DNA of 64,000 bases. It comes from Sphingorhabdus sp. EL138. Lineage in GTDB: Bacteria > Pseudomonadota > Alphaproteobacteria > Sphingomonadales > Sphingomonadaceae. Location of the stretch: the NCBI RefSeq assembly GCF_945882965.1, contig NZ_CAMCWY010000001.1, positions 62,001-126,000 of the forward strand. Reading direction: 5' to 3'. The notes beneath the pieces were generated by a model. The model was not told where the DNA came from. It saw only the letters and a list, made by a program, of their open reading frames with translations, and ran no database searches. The first letter of the stretch is position 1, and every line of letters begins with the position of its first letter. This document shows positions 54,080 to 62,716 of this stretch, piece after piece. The position numbers and the translations under genes are program-made.

Positions 54080-54146
54080 GCCCGTGCCTAGGCGGGGTTT
54101 GCCCGATTTCGAGGTGGTTTCCCTTGTTTAGAAAGGCCGGAATCAC

Positions 54147-54464
54147 ATGAATTCAAATAACCCCGGGCAGGACAATGACGGCACAAGTGACGCACGGCTC
54201 GATTCGATAGATTTGCAGCTGAAAGCAGCGCGGAAAGCCGAGGCAGTTCGTGCTGGTAAGGATCAGGTTCCCGCCAAAGGAATGCGGCAAGGGAACAGGG
54301 TTTTGACCGAACTGATTGCTGGTCCGGCTGGTGGTGCTTTGGTTGGCTGGTTATTGGACCGCCTTCTGGGTATCGCGCCTGCGCTCCTGTTGACGTGCAT
54401 GTTTTTGGGCATCGCGGTCGCCTTCAGGAATATAATAAAGATTTCAGCAGAGCGTCCGGACTAA
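54147..54464 (+). CDS. atpI: ATP synthase accessory protein AtpI/AtpZ-like
   Basis: A 105-residue protein: a polar N-terminal half and two C-terminal membrane helices (ELIAGPAGGALVGWLLDRLLG and APALLLTCMFLGIAVAFRNI). The Gly-rich hairpin fits the AtpI/AtpZ group, which helps assemble the c-ring and may move Mg2+. It is the first gene of the F0 operon, 37 nt before atpB. Confidence 0.87.
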   Translation: MNSNNPGQDNDGTSDARLDSIDLQLKAARKAEAVRAGKDQVPAKGMRQGNRVLTELIAGPAGGALVGWLLDRLLGIAPALLLTCMFLGIAVAFRNIIKISAERPD

Positions 54465-54501
54465 TCCGGGCGCTTGACGTGTATATAACAGGGTAGTGAA
54501 C

Positions 54502-55287
54502 GTGGCAGGCGAAAGCGGCAAAATCGATCCGATGTACCAGTTCAAGATTGAGCCGCTCGCGCAGCTTCAACTTGGTGGCTATGACGTCTCCTTCACCAAC
54601 TCTTCGTTGTTCATGGTGCTTGTCCTTGGCGCTTTGTGGGTTTTCATGGCGGGCGGAATGAAGCGCGAAATGGTTCCCGGTCGCTGGCAAATGGCGGTCG
54701 AAGGTGCCACTGGCTTTATCAACAACATGTTGACCGCAAATGTTGGTCCCGAGGGCAAGAAATATGTGCCCTTGGTTTTCTCGTTGTTCATGTTCATCCT
54801 GATGGCGAATTTCATGGGCATGATGCCCTTTGGCATCGTTCCCGGCGTGCATCCCTTCACAATTACCAGCCATCTGACCGTAACTGCCGTCTTGGCGTTG
54901 TTCAGCTTCGGCACTGTCTTGGTCGTTGGTTTCTGGAAGCATGGCCTACATTTCTTCAGCCTGTTTGTGCCGCATGGCACGCCATGGTGGTTGCTTTGGC
55001 TGATCCCGGTTATTGAGCTTTTCTCTTTCATGATCCGTCCATTCAGTCTCGCACTGCGTTTGTTCGTCGCCATGACTGCCGGACATATCATGATGAAGGT
55101 GCTCGCCGGATTTGTGATCAACGGCCTGAATGCAGAAGCCGCTTGGGTGCCGCTGATTGTGAGCTTCCCAGCGTTTCTGCTGATGATTGGTATTACCCTG
55201 CTTGAATTGCTTGTGTGTGCAATTCAGGCTTATGTTTTCGCGCTTTTGACGTCGCTGTACATCAACGACGCCGTCAATTTGCATTAA
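54502..55287 (+). CDS. atpB: ATP synthase F0 subunit a
   Basis: A 261-residue membrane subunit forming the proton half-channels. The conserved Arg lies in FMIRPFSLALRLFVAMTAGHIMMK, with the C-terminal helix LELLVCAIQAYVFALLTSLYINDAVNLH. The likely start is GTG 54502 (AGGG 8 nt upstream, protein starting AGESGKIDPMYQF); GTG 54496 is too close to the ribosome site. Confidence 0.96.
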   Translation: MAGESGKIDPMYQFKIEPLAQLQLGGYDVSFTNSSLFMVLVLGALWVFMAGGMKREMVPGRWQMAVEGATGFINNMLTANVGPEGKKYVPLVFSLFMFILMANFMGMMPFGIVPGVHPFTITSHLTVTAVLALFSFGTVLVVGFWKHGLHFFSLFVPHGTPWWLLWLIPVIELFSFMIRPFSLALRLFVAMTAGHIMMKVLAGFVINGLNAEAAWVPLIVSFPAFLLMIGITLLELLVCAIQAYVFALLTSLYINDAVNLH

Positions 55288-55329
55288 GTTTTCAACCACT
55301 AAGTTTATTTTTTAACAGGAGTTATTATC

Positions 55330-55557
55330 ATGGACGCAGAAGCAGCCCAAATGATCGGTGCCGGTCTGGCAGCAATTGGTGCCGGTATCGCCGCTGGCGG
55401 TGTTGGTAACGTTTTTAGCTCGTTCCTTCAGGGCGCGTTGCGTAATCCAGCAGCAGCTGACAGCCAGCAGGGCCGTCTGTTCATCGGCTTCGCCGCCGTC
55501 GAACTTCTTGGTCTGCTCGCGTTCGTTATCGCGATGATCCTGATCTTCGTTGCCTAA
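55330..55557 (+). CDS. atpE: ATP synthase F0 subunit c
   Basis: A 75-residue two-helix proteolipid of the rotor ring. The Gly-rich first helix (AAQMIGAGLAAIGAGIAAGGVGNVF), the RNPAA loop, and the proton-carrying Glu in helix 2 (GFAAVELLGLLAFVI) are all present. Its leader is U-rich (TTTATTTTTTAACAGGAG), resembling the translation-enhancing leader of E. coli atpE, which fits the need for many copies per complex. Confidence 0.97.
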   Translation: MDAEAAQMIGAGLAAIGAGIAAGGVGNVFSSFLQGALRNPAAADSQQGRLFIGFAAVELLGLLAFVIAMILIFVA

Positions 55558-55567
55558 CTGACGGTTC

Positions 55568-55595
55568 GCCCCGGCACTGCGCCGGGGCATTCTTT
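55568..55595 (+). terminator. Strong hairpin between atpE and atpF' (attenuator or mRNA 3' end)
   Basis: GCCCCGGC and GCCGGGGC form a perfect 8-bp stem with an ACTGC loop, followed by ATTCTTT, 10 nt after the atpE stop. It is within the operon, so partial termination or mRNA protection is more likely than a full stop. Confidence 0.65.
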
Positions 55596-55615
55596 CATAA
55601 GGACGAACGCATAAT

Positions 55616-56110
55616 ATGCCCCAGATTAGTCAGATCCTTGAAACCTACGCATCGCAGTTCTTTTGGCTGTTGATTGTCTTTGGCTTGATCTATTTTACGG
55701 TCAGCCGGGTCATGTTGCCAAAGGTGGAAGCAACGATGGATGCCCGTAATCGCAAGATTGCGGACGACCTTGCTGCTGCCGAACATGCACGGGCAGAGGC
55801 CAACAATCTGGGTGACAGCGGTGCTGCCGACCTGACGGCGGCGCGGACCGCAGCGCAGGCCAAGTCCGCCGCTGCCAAGGTGAAAGCCGCGACGGACGCC
55901 GATGCGCGTTTGGCAAAGGCGGACGCCGAAATCAGCGCAAAGATCGCCGCTGCCGACGCCGATTTGGCCAAGGCAACGGCCAACGCGCTGGCTGGCATAG
56001 AAGCTGTCGCCGCCGAAGCTGCGGCGGACATCGTCGCCAAGGTTTCCGGTGCCAAGGTCACATCTGCGCAAGCCACAAAAGCAGTGAAGGCGGTAATGTC
56101 GCATGGCTAA
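55616..56110 (+). CDS. atpF': ATP synthase F0 subunit b'
   Basis: A 164-residue stator protein: one N-terminal helix (QFFWLLIVFGLIYFTVSRVMLPKVE, about 14-38) and a long Ala/Lys/Asp-rich coiled coil. It pairs with subunit b, as in photosynthetic bacteria and alphaproteobacteria that carry two divergent b-type genes. Its coding end overlaps the atpF start by 8 nt. Confidence 0.93.
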   Translation: MPQISQILETYASQFFWLLIVFGLIYFTVSRVMLPKVEATMDARNRKIADDLAAAEHARAEANNLGDSGAADLTAARTAAQAKSAAAKVKAATDADARLAKADAEISAKIAAADADLAKATANALAGIEAVAAEAAADIVAKVSGAKVTSAQATKAVKAVMSHG

Positions 56111-56717
56111 TCCAACCACAGCAACCGAAGCGCCCATGACTGCACCTGCGCCAGAGGCCGCCGCGATTGCAACGCCAGCCGCCGAAACACATGCGTCAAC
56201 CGAAGCGCACGGCGGCGCTGAAGAACATGTCACGCCGTCGGCGCTGGGCTTTGATGCCTCCATGCTCGTCGCATTGGCGATGCTAGCGGTTATTGCGTTG
56301 GCTATTTGGAAAAAAGTCCCTGCGATGATTGCAGGCGCGCTGGATAACCAGATTGCGGGCATTCGCGCGCAATTGGATCAGGCCACCGCTTTGCGGGCCG
56401 AAGCTGAAGCCATCAAGGCCGAATATCAAGCTAAGGCCAAGCAAGCGGCGATTGACGCCGAAGCAATGAAGGCTGCGGCGGAAGAAGAAGCCAAGTTGAT
56501 CGTATCGCGCGCCAAGTCCGACGCAACTGCGTTGATTGGCCGCCGTGCGCAAGCTGCCGAAGAAAAAATTGCCGCCGCCGAACGCGCTGCGATTGGCGAT
56601 GTGCGTAAGGCTGCGGCCACGGCTGCTGCTGCTGCCGCTGCGCAACTTATCGCTGCGCATCATGACGCAAAGGCCGATGCCGCGTTAATCGATCAGTCGA
56701 TTGCGGCGCTGAATTAA
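56103..56717 (+). CDS. atpF: ATP synthase F0 subunit b
   Basis: A 204-residue stator protein. It has an unusual Ala/Thr/Glu/Pro-rich N-terminal extension of about 50 residues, then one membrane helix (MLVALAMLAVIALAIWKKVP) and an Ala-rich coiled coil containing EYQAKAKQAAIDAEAMKAAAEEEAK. The 8-nt overlap with atpF' points to coupled translation. The F1 genes (atpHAGDC) are not in the window, as usual in this group. Confidence 0.93.
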   Translation: MANPTTATEAPMTAPAPEAAAIATPAAETHASTEAHGGAEEHVTPSALGFDASMLVALAMLAVIALAIWKKVPAMIAGALDNQIAGIRAQLDQATALRAEAEAIKAEYQAKAKQAAIDAEAMKAAAEEEAKLIVSRAKSDATALIGRRAQAAEEKIAAAERAAIGDVRKAAATAAAAAAAQLIAAHHDAKADAALIDQSIAALN

Positions 56718-56735
56718 GTTATAAAAACTTAGTAA

Positions 56736-56835
56736 TTCCCGCGCAGGCGGGAACCCAACTCCTGTGCTCTCCGTTAGCAATAAGCCGTTTTGGAGCAGTT
56801 ATGAGTCCGGAATTAGATTCCCGCCTGCGCGGGAA
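56736..56835. repeat. Inverted pair of TTCCCGC/GCGGGAA palindromes (REP-like)
   Basis: A palindrome TTCCCGC-GCAG-GCGGGAA at 56736-56753 faces its inverse TTCCCGC-CTGC-GCGGGAA at 56818-56835, the latter followed by TGACG. The 64-nt interval is not palindromic. The second arm lies inside the longest uvrC reading frame, where it translates to LDSRLRGNDG, a hallmark of this repeat type being mis-annotated as coding. Confidence 0.75.
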
Positions 56836-56902
56836 TGACGGTGGGTATGCTAAACAAGCCCCCCAACGGAATGACATTGAGTCTGCCAATGGCTCAGCCT
56901 AC

Positions 56903-58873
56903 ATGGCAGGCAACATGCCCAAAGCCGAACGCCCCGACCAACCCAACGCAGCCTCCCGCTTTAGCGAGGAAAAGGCGACATATGCGGTGCGCGGTGCGGA
57001 CACGCCGGATTTTGACATCGGCATCGCCGCGATCCGAAATGTCCTGAACACCCTGCCGTTCAAACCCGGTGTCTACCGCATGCACGATGCGCGCGGCGAC
57101 GTGCTCTATGTCGGTAAAGCCCGTGCCTTAAAGAATCGCGTCGGCAATTATGTGCAGATCGACCGGCTGCCCAACCGCTTGCGCCGGATGGTCGCGCTGA
57201 CGCGATCCATGACCATCGTCACCACCAATAGCGAGGCTGAGGCGCTGTTGCTGGAGGCGCAACTCATCAAGCGTTACCGCCCCGCTTACAATGTGCTGCT
57301 GCGTGACGACAAAAGCTTCCCCTTCATTCTGCTGCGCGCCGACCATAAATTTCCGCGCATTCAGAAACATCGCGGTGCGCGGCGGCATAAGGGCCAATAT
57401 TACGGCCCGTTCGCCAGCGCTGGCTCCGTCAACCAAACACTGAACGCGCTGCAAAAATTGTTTTTGCTGCGAAGCTGCACCGACAGTTTCTTTAACAATC
57501 GCGACCGGCCTTGTTTGCTGTATCAAATCAAGCGCTGTTCCGCGCCTTGTGTCGGGCGGATTGACGACGCGTCTTATGACAGTCTTGTCGCGGACGCCAA
57601 ATCCTTCCTCGACGGCAAATCCTCCGCTGTGCAAGCCAAATTGGCCAAGGAAATGGAATCCGCCGCTGAGGCGCTCGATTTCGAACGCGCCGCTATGGTC
57701 CGCGACCGTCTTCGGGCGCTTACCTTCATTCAGGGGTCGCAGGCGATCAACGCGCAAGGCGCGGGCGACGCTGACATCTTCGCGCTGGCACATCGCAACG
57801 GCGTTATAGGCATTCAGGCATTTTTCATTCGTGGCGGGCAGAATTGGGGGCATCGTTCGTTCTTCCCCGCGCATGTTGCTGAAATCAGCGAGGACGAGGT
57901 GTTCACAAGCTTCCTTGCGCAATTTTATGAAAATGTTCCGCCTGCGAAATGCATTTTCCTTGACCGGCAACTGACCGAGACAGACTTGTTGGCGCAAGCC
58001 CTGTCCGAACGTGCCGAACGCAAGATCGAAATCAGCGTGCCGCAACGCGGCGACCGTGTGCGCTTGGTCAAACAAGCGACGCGTAACGCCGAAGAGGCGC
58101 TGGACCGCAAGCTGGCAGAGGGCACTACGCAGGGTAAATTGCTGCAAGAAGTGGCTGACCTGTTCGAATTGCCCGAAGCGCCGCGCCGGATCGAAGTCTA
58201 TGACAACAGCCATATTCAGGGGACCAACGCGCTGGGCGCGATGATCGTGGCTGGGCCGGAAGGTTTCATCAAGGGCCAATATCGCAAGTTCAACATCAAA
58301 AACCCTGACATTGCGCCGGGTGACGACTTTGCCATGATGCGCGAAGTCATGGCGCGGCGTTTTGGGCGACTCGTAAATTCTCCCCGAACCGGGGAGGATT
58401 TTGAACCTGAACGCGATGAAAACTGGCCCGATCTTGTCCTGATCGATGGCGGCAAGGGGCAAATGAGCTCCGTCATGCAAATAGTGCGTGAATTGGGTGT
58501 AGAGGATGTTGCCTTTATCGGCGTGTCCAAAGGCCCTAACCGCCATGCGGGCCGCGAGATGTTTCACTTCCCCGATGGCCGCGAATTTACCTTGCCCGTC
58601 AACGCGCCCGTCATGTTTTATTTGCAACGGCTGCGCGATGAGGCGCATCGCTTTGCCATTGGTGCGCACCGCGCGAAACGCAGCAAGGCCATTACCGTTA
58701 GCCCGCTTGACGAAGTTCCAGGTATTGGCCCGTCGCGTAAAAAGGCGCTATTGATGCATTTTGGCACTGCCCGTGCCGTGCGCAATGCCAGCCTTGAGGA
58801 TTTGCAAAAAGCCCCCAGCGTATCAGCTGCCGTCGCCCAAACGGTCTATGATTATTATCATAGCAACGGGTGA
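56903..58873 (+). CDS. uvrC: UvrABC excinuclease subunit C
   Basis: About 656 residues. It has an N-terminal GIY-YIG nuclease (PGVYRMHDARGDVLYVGKA, then YNVLLRDDKSFPFI), the Cys-rich SCTDSFFNNRDRPCLLYQIKRCSAPCVG, the UVR motif LAKEMESAAEALDFERAAMVRDRL that binds UvrB, an RNase H-like nuclease (IEVYDNSHIQGTNALGAMIV, VLIDGGKGQ), and C-terminal helix-hairpin-helices (VPGIGPSRKKALLMHFG). The open frame begins at 56801 within a palindromic repeat; ATG 56903 (or 56915) is the more likely start. Confidence 0.93.
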   Translation: MAGNMPKAERPDQPNAASRFSEEKATYAVRGADTPDFDIGIAAIRNVLNTLPFKPGVYRMHDARGDVLYVGKARALKNRVGNYVQIDRLPNRLRRMVALTRSMTIVTTNSEAEALLLEAQLIKRYRPAYNVLLRDDKSFPFILLRADHKFPRIQKHRGARRHKGQYYGPFASAGSVNQTLNALQKLFLLRSCTDSFFNNRDRPCLLYQIKRCSAPCVGRIDDASYDSLVADAKSFLDGKSSAVQAKLAKEMESAAEALDFERAAMVRDRLRALTFIQGSQAINAQGAGDADIFALAHRNGVIGIQAFFIRGGQNWGHRSFFPAHVAEISEDEVFTSFLAQFYENVPPAKCIFLDRQLTETDLLAQALSERAERKIEISVPQRGDRVRLVKQATRNAEEALDRKLAEGTTQGKLLQEVADLFELPEAPRRIEVYDNSHIQGTNALGAMIVAGPEGFIKGQYRKFNIKNPDIAPGDDFAMMREVMARRFGRLVNSPRTGEDFEPERDENWPDLVLIDGGKGQMSSVMQIVRELGVEDVAFIGVSKGPNRHAGREMFHFPDGREFTLPVNAPVMFYLQRLRDEAHRFAIGAHRAKRSKAITVSPLDEVPGIGPSRKKALLMHFGTARAVRNASLEDLQKAPSVSAAVAQTVYDYYHSNG

Positions 58874-58948
58874 TGTCCGCTTGCAGCGATATGTTGCACT
58901 GCACAATGTTTTAGTTGCATGGTGAGGTAGGTTCGATAGAGTCAGCCT

Positions 58949-59260
58949 ATGACGAACAATCAACTGTTGCTTGAAGCTATCGCGCTCAAAAAATGTATCA
59001 CCCTAGTGTACAACAATGTGCCGATGAAGCTTGCCCCGCATGTCCTATATTCCAAACATAATGCAGTGTTCACCGATGCGGTCATATTGGAAAAACATGG
59101 CGTTGCGCGACGTGATAAGAAGATTGGCGCTTTCCATTTATCGGGGCTCAACGAACTGCAACTGACGGATCAGTCATTTGAAATTGATGCTGTTTTCCAA
59201 CCTGCCGCCGAAAAATATGCAGGTGTGACCTTATTCATGGTCAGCGGGGACGCAGGATAG
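58949..59260 (+). CDS. Small WYL-like protein of unknown function
   Basis: A 103-residue soluble protein: LLLEAIALKKCITLVYNNVPMKLAPHVLYSKHNAVFTDAVIL, then KIGAFHLSGLNELQLTDQSFEID. The succession LEAIALKK-xxx-YN-xxx-LAPHVL, then LSGLNELQLTDQSF, is reminiscent of a minimal WYL ligand-binding domain without a DNA-binding part. It sits between uvrC and recO on the same strand, but a DNA-damage role is only a guess. Confidence 0.7.
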   Translation: MTNNQLLLEAIALKKCITLVYNNVPMKLAPHVLYSKHNAVFTDAVILEKHGVARRDKKIGAFHLSGLNELQLTDQSFEIDAVFQPAAEKYAGVTLFMVSGDAG

Positions 59261-59297
59261 AGCTTCCCCTCACGGCGCAGTCTTGGCATGAGGGCGC

Positions 59298-59888
59298 ATG
59301 GACATTTCGGCATCGGCCATCATCTGCGCGGTCCGCAACCATGGCGAAACAGGTGCCATTGTGCGTTGCTTTACCGCAGATTACGGCATCATTGCGGGCT
59401 ATGTCGCAGGCGCACGCGGGCGGCAATTGCGGCCAGCCCTCATCCCCGGCAATGTCATCAAGGGCGAATGGCGGACGCGCATCGCTGGACAATTGGCGCG
59501 CCTGACGCCCGAATTAGAGCACAGCCGCGCGCATTTGTTAAGCGAACCATTGGCGATTGCCGCGATTGACTGGGTCACGGCGCTGACCGCAGCGACGCTG
59601 GCGGAGGGCATCCCCTATCCGCGTGTCCATAGCGCAGCGGATGGTTTGCTCTCCGCAATTGAACTTGCCCCGGCGGCTAGGGTGTGGGCAGGGGCGGTGG
59701 CGCAATATGAGACGTTGCTGCTGGCCGAACTTGGCTATGCTGAAGACCATGATAGTGACAGCGCGCCCGTCGCAATGATGGCGCAGACTCGCAAGCGGCT
59801 GGTCGCGCATGTGCTGGGCGACCGCCGCGCCGACGTCATGGCTGCGCGTGAACGGCTGGTGGAGCGATTGAAAAGGGCAGTTGCATAA
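59298..59888 (+). CDS. recO: DNA repair protein RecO
   Basis: A 196-residue protein: N-terminal OB-fold (SAIICAVRNHGETGAIVRCFTADYGIIAGYVAGARG) then a helical domain (TLAEGIPYPRVHSAADGLLSAIE, WAGAVAQYETLLLAELGY). It loads RecA onto SSB-coated gaps with RecR. It is shorter than the usual 230-250 residues and lacks the zinc-binding cysteines found in many RecO proteins, which is common in sphingomonads. Confidence 0.87.
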   Translation: MDISASAIICAVRNHGETGAIVRCFTADYGIIAGYVAGARGRQLRPALIPGNVIKGEWRTRIAGQLARLTPELEHSRAHLLSEPLAIAAIDWVTALTAATLAEGIPYPRVHSAADGLLSAIELAPAARVWAGAVAQYETLLLAELGYAEDHDSDSAPVAMMAQTRKRLVAHVLGDRRADVMAARERLVERLKRAVA

Positions 59889-59923
59889 GCGCTCTGCACT
59901 TGGCAGGGGAGGCATGATTACAA

Positions 59924-60012
59924 CCCCGTAGCCCTGAGCCTGTCGAAGGGCGCTTAAAGGCATCGCCATCCCGAGAGGCGTGCTTCGACAGGCGCAGCAC
60001 TACGGTTTCTTT
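59924..60012. repeat. Dispersed palindromic repeat, copy B
   Basis: An imperfect inverted repeat: CCCCGTAGCCCTGAGCCTG, TCGAAGGG, about 30 nt, then GTGCTTCGACAGGCGCAGC, ACTACGGTTTC. The reverse complement matches the element at 23851-23970 block by block, so the window holds two copies in opposite orientation. It fills the spacer between recO and leuB and ends just before the leuB ribosome site. Confidence 0.7.
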
Positions 60013-60026
60013 TGAGGAATGCCGCC

Positions 60027-61073
60027 ATGTTAGTTGCTTTGTTACCCGGGGACGGAATTGGTCCCGAAGTCATCGCAGAAGCACTGCGCGTTCTGGATGC
60101 GCTCGCTATCGAAGGGCTTGCCTTTGAAGAAGTGCTCGTCGGCGGTGCGGCATATAAGGCGACTGGCCATCCATTGCCCGTCGACACGCTCGCGCTTGCC
60201 AAGCGCGCTGATGCGATATTATTTGGTGCGGTGGGGGATCCGGATTGTGACGCGCTCGAACGGCATTTGCGTCCAGAACAGGCGATATTGGGCCTACGCA
60301 AGGAACTATCCTTGTTCGCGAACCTGCGCCCCGCGATATTGTTTCCCGAATTGGCCGACGCCAGCGCGCTTCGCCCTGAGGTTGCGTCACAAATTGATAT
60401 GGTCATCGTCCGCGAACTCAATGGCGATGTATATTTTGGCGAAAAGGGTATGCGCAAAACCGCCGACGGCAAGCGCGAAGGCTATGATATCATGTCTTAC
60501 AATGAGGATGAGGTCCGCCGCATCGCCCGCGTCGGCTTTGAAACCGCGATGGCGCGCGGCAGGAAACTCTGCTCGGTGGACAAGGCCAATGTGCTCGAAA
60601 CCTCGCAACTGTGGCGCGATGTCGTCATTGAAACCCATGCCGAATATCCCGAAGTCGCTTTAAGCCACATGTATGTCGACAATTGCGCGATGCAATTGGT
60701 GCGCAACCCTGGCCAGTTTGACGTGATCGTGACGGGCAATTTGTTCGGCGACATATTGTCCGATCAGGCCAGCATGTGCGCTGGCTCCATTGGCATGTTG
60801 CCGAGCGCCTCTTTGGACGCCGCCCAGAAGGGCTTATACGAGCCAATCCACGGCAGCGCGCCCGATATCGCGGGGCAGGGCAAGGCCAACCCGCTTGCGA
60901 CGATATTGTCGGCGGCGATGATGCTGCGTTACTCTCTGGACTTGCCGGAGCATGCCGACCGTATTGAAACTGCCGTGGCGAAGGCACTTGCTGGGGGCGC
61001 ACGATCTGCGGATCTCGGCGGCACTCATTCGACCCGTGAAATGGGTGATGCGGTGCTTGCCGCCTTGACCTGA
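60027..61073 (+). CDS. leuB: 3-isopropylmalate dehydrogenase
   Basis: A 348-residue NAD-dependent beta-decarboxylating dehydrogenase of leucine synthesis. [45 protein letters not shown], the Tyr and Lys of DVYFGEKGM and [46 protein letters not shown] and [18 protein letters not shown] are all intact. ATG 60027 has AGGA 8 nt upstream and is preferred to TTG 60012. metZ follows after 27 nt. Confidence 0.95.
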   Translation: MLVALLPGDGIGPEVIAEALRVLDALAIEGLAFEEVLVGGAAYKATGHPLPVDTLALAKRADAILFGAVGDPDCDALERHLRPEQAILGLRKELSLFANLRPAILFPELADASALRPEVASQIDMVIVRELNGDVYFGEKGMRKTADGKREGYDIMSYNEDEVRRIARVGFETAMARGRKLCSVDKANVLETSQLWRDVVIETHAEYPEVALSHMYVDNCAMQLVRNPGQFDVIVTGNLFGDILSDQASMCAGSIGMLPSASLDAAQKGLYEPIHGSAPDIAGQGKANPLATILSAAMMLRYSLDLPEHADRIETAVAKALAGGARSADLGGTHSTREMGDAVLAALT

Positions 61074-61100
61074 ACCCTGCTCTCCCCGAAAAGCGAACTT

Positions 61101-62309
61101 ATGAAGAAAACCACAGGCCAGAATCGCGAAATTACGAAGCTTTGGCGTCCCGCCACCCAAGCTGTGCGTGGGGGCACTTGGCGCAGCGAGCATGGCGAGA
61201 CGTCTGAGGCGTTATTCCTGTCGTCGGGCTTTACCTATGACGACGCTGAAACCGTTGCCGCGCGCTTTGCCGGTGAACAGGATGGCATGACCTATTCGCG
61301 GTTGCAGAATCCGACGGTGCAAATGCTTGAAGAACGCATTGCGTTGATGGAGGGGGCAGAGGCATGCCGCGCCCAAGCCACGGGCATGGCGGCGATGACC
61401 ACGGCGTTATTGTGCCAGTTGCAAATGGGCGACCATGTCGTTGCCGCGCGTGCGGCGTTCGGTTCTTGCCGTTGGCTAACGGACAATTTGCTGCCCAAAT
61501 GGGGTATCAGCACGACCACCATCGACAGCCGCGATAATGACGCGTGGAAGGCCGCGATCCAGCCGAATACGAAAGTGTTCTTCTTTGAAACGCCGGCAAA
61601 CCCGACGATGGACATTGTCGACATGGCCTATGTCTGCGGACTGGCGAAGGAACATGGTATCACCACCGTCGTCGATAACGCCTTTGCTACGAGCGTTCTT
61701 CAGCGTCCGATGGACTTTGGCGCCGACGTTGTCGCTTATAGCGCAACCAAATTGATGGACGGGCAGGGCCGCGTATTGGCCGGCGCGGTGTGTGGCTCGC
61801 AACAATGGATCGATGACGTGCTTTTGCCGTTTCAGCGCAACACTGGGCCAAATTTGTCACCCTTTAACGCATGGGTGGTGCATAAGGGGCTTGAGACGTT
61901 GGAGCTGCGCGCCATGCGGCAGTCTGAAAACGCGCTTGTCGTGGGTAAATTCCTTGAGGGCCGCGTGCCGCACATGATGCACCCCGGCCTTGAAAGCCAC
62001 CCGCAACATGCACTTGCGATGCAGCAGATGAAGGCGTGCGGGCCAATCTTCGCCTTTTCGGTCGATGGTGGCCGTAAACAAGCACATGCCTTATTAAATG
62101 GGCTGAAGTTGATCGATATCTCGAACAATATCGGCGATGCGCGCAGCCTGATGTGCCACCCGGCATCCTCCACGCATCACAGCATGGGCCCCGAAGCCCG
62201 CGAAGCGATGGGCGTTGGCGAAGGCTTGATCCGCATCAATGTTGGTTTGGAAGATCCTGCCGATTTGATCGAAGATTTGGATCAGGCGCTCAAGGCCGCT
62301 GGTTTATGA
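61101..62309 (+). CDS. metZ: O-succinylhomoserine sulfhydrylase
   Basis: A 402-residue cystathionine-gamma-synthase-family PLP enzyme, making homocysteine directly from O-succinylhomoserine and sulfide. ATQAVRGGTWRSEHGETSEALFLSSGF, YSRLQNPTVQMLEERIALMEGAEACRAQATGMAAM, the PLP Lys in AYSATKLMDGQGRVLAG and MCHPASSTHHSM are typical of MetZ. No methionine-related riboswitch fits in the 27-nt leader. Its stop overlaps the apaG start (ATGA). Confidence 0.93.
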   Translation: MKKTTGQNREITKLWRPATQAVRGGTWRSEHGETSEALFLSSGFTYDDAETVAARFAGEQDGMTYSRLQNPTVQMLEERIALMEGAEACRAQATGMAAMTTALLCQLQMGDHVVAARAAFGSCRWLTDNLLPKWGISTTTIDSRDNDAWKAAIQPNTKVFFFETPANPTMDIVDMAYVCGLAKEHGITTVVDNAFATSVLQRPMDFGADVVAYSATKLMDGQGRVLAGAVCGSQQWIDDVLLPFQRNTGPNLSPFNAWVVHKGLETLELRAMRQSENALVVGKFLEGRVPHMMHPGLESHPQHALAMQQMKACGPIFAFSVDGGRKQAHALLNGLKLIDISNNIGDARSLMCHPASSTHHSMGPEAREAMGVGEGLIRINVGLEDPADLIEDLDQALKAAGL

Positions 62310-62716
62310 GCGGCATCCTCGATTCCTTTTTCGCCGCCAGCGCGACGACTGACGGCATTACCGTCCGCGTCTCGCCAAATTTTTTGGTGGAACAATCCGC
62401 GCCCGCCCAAGGACGCTGGTTCTGGTCCTACCATATCCGCATCGAAAATGTGGGTGATGCGCCTGTGCAATTAATGACCCGGCATTGGCGGATTACCGAT
62501 GGTCGCGGCACGATCAGCCATGTCGATGGCGACGGCGTGGTGGGAGAACAGCCGCTGCTTAAGCCGGGCGAGAGCCATGATTATGTTTCCGGTTGCCCAT
62601 TGCCCACACCCAGCGGCATGATGGAAGGGCAATATCGTTTCATTCGCGAAGATAGTACCACGTTCCTTGCTGAAATTCCGCGGTTTACGCTGGTCGCGCC
62701 AGCTACGGCGCGATGA
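62306..62716 (+). CDS. apaG: ApaG-domain protein
   Basis: A 136-residue immunoglobulin-like ApaG/DUF525 protein: GITVRVSPNFLVEQSAPAQGRWFWSYHIRIEN, VQLMTRHWRITDGRG, VDGDGVVGEQPLLKPGESHDYVSGC and MEGQYRF. Function is unclear; ApaG mutants affect Co2+ resistance and Mg2+ efflux in Salmonella. It is coupled to metZ in front and to the LysR gene behind by 4-nt overlaps. Confidence 0.92.
   Translation: MSGILDSFFAASATTDGITVRVSPNFLVEQSAPAQGRWFWSYHIRIENVGDAPVQLMTRHWRITDGRGTISHVDGDGVVGEQPLLKPGESHDYVSGCPLPTPSGMMEGQYRFIREDSTTFLAEIPRFTLVAPATAR

Noticed and set aside
57128-58669. A 513-residue open frame on the minus strand
   Set aside because: It lies wholly inside uvrC, antisense, with no recognisable domain; long antisense frames are common at this base composition.
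61074-61100. Possible SAM riboswitch ahead of metZ
   Set aside because: Only 27 nt separate leuB and metZ, too short for any known SAM-binding RNA, and no such motif is visible.
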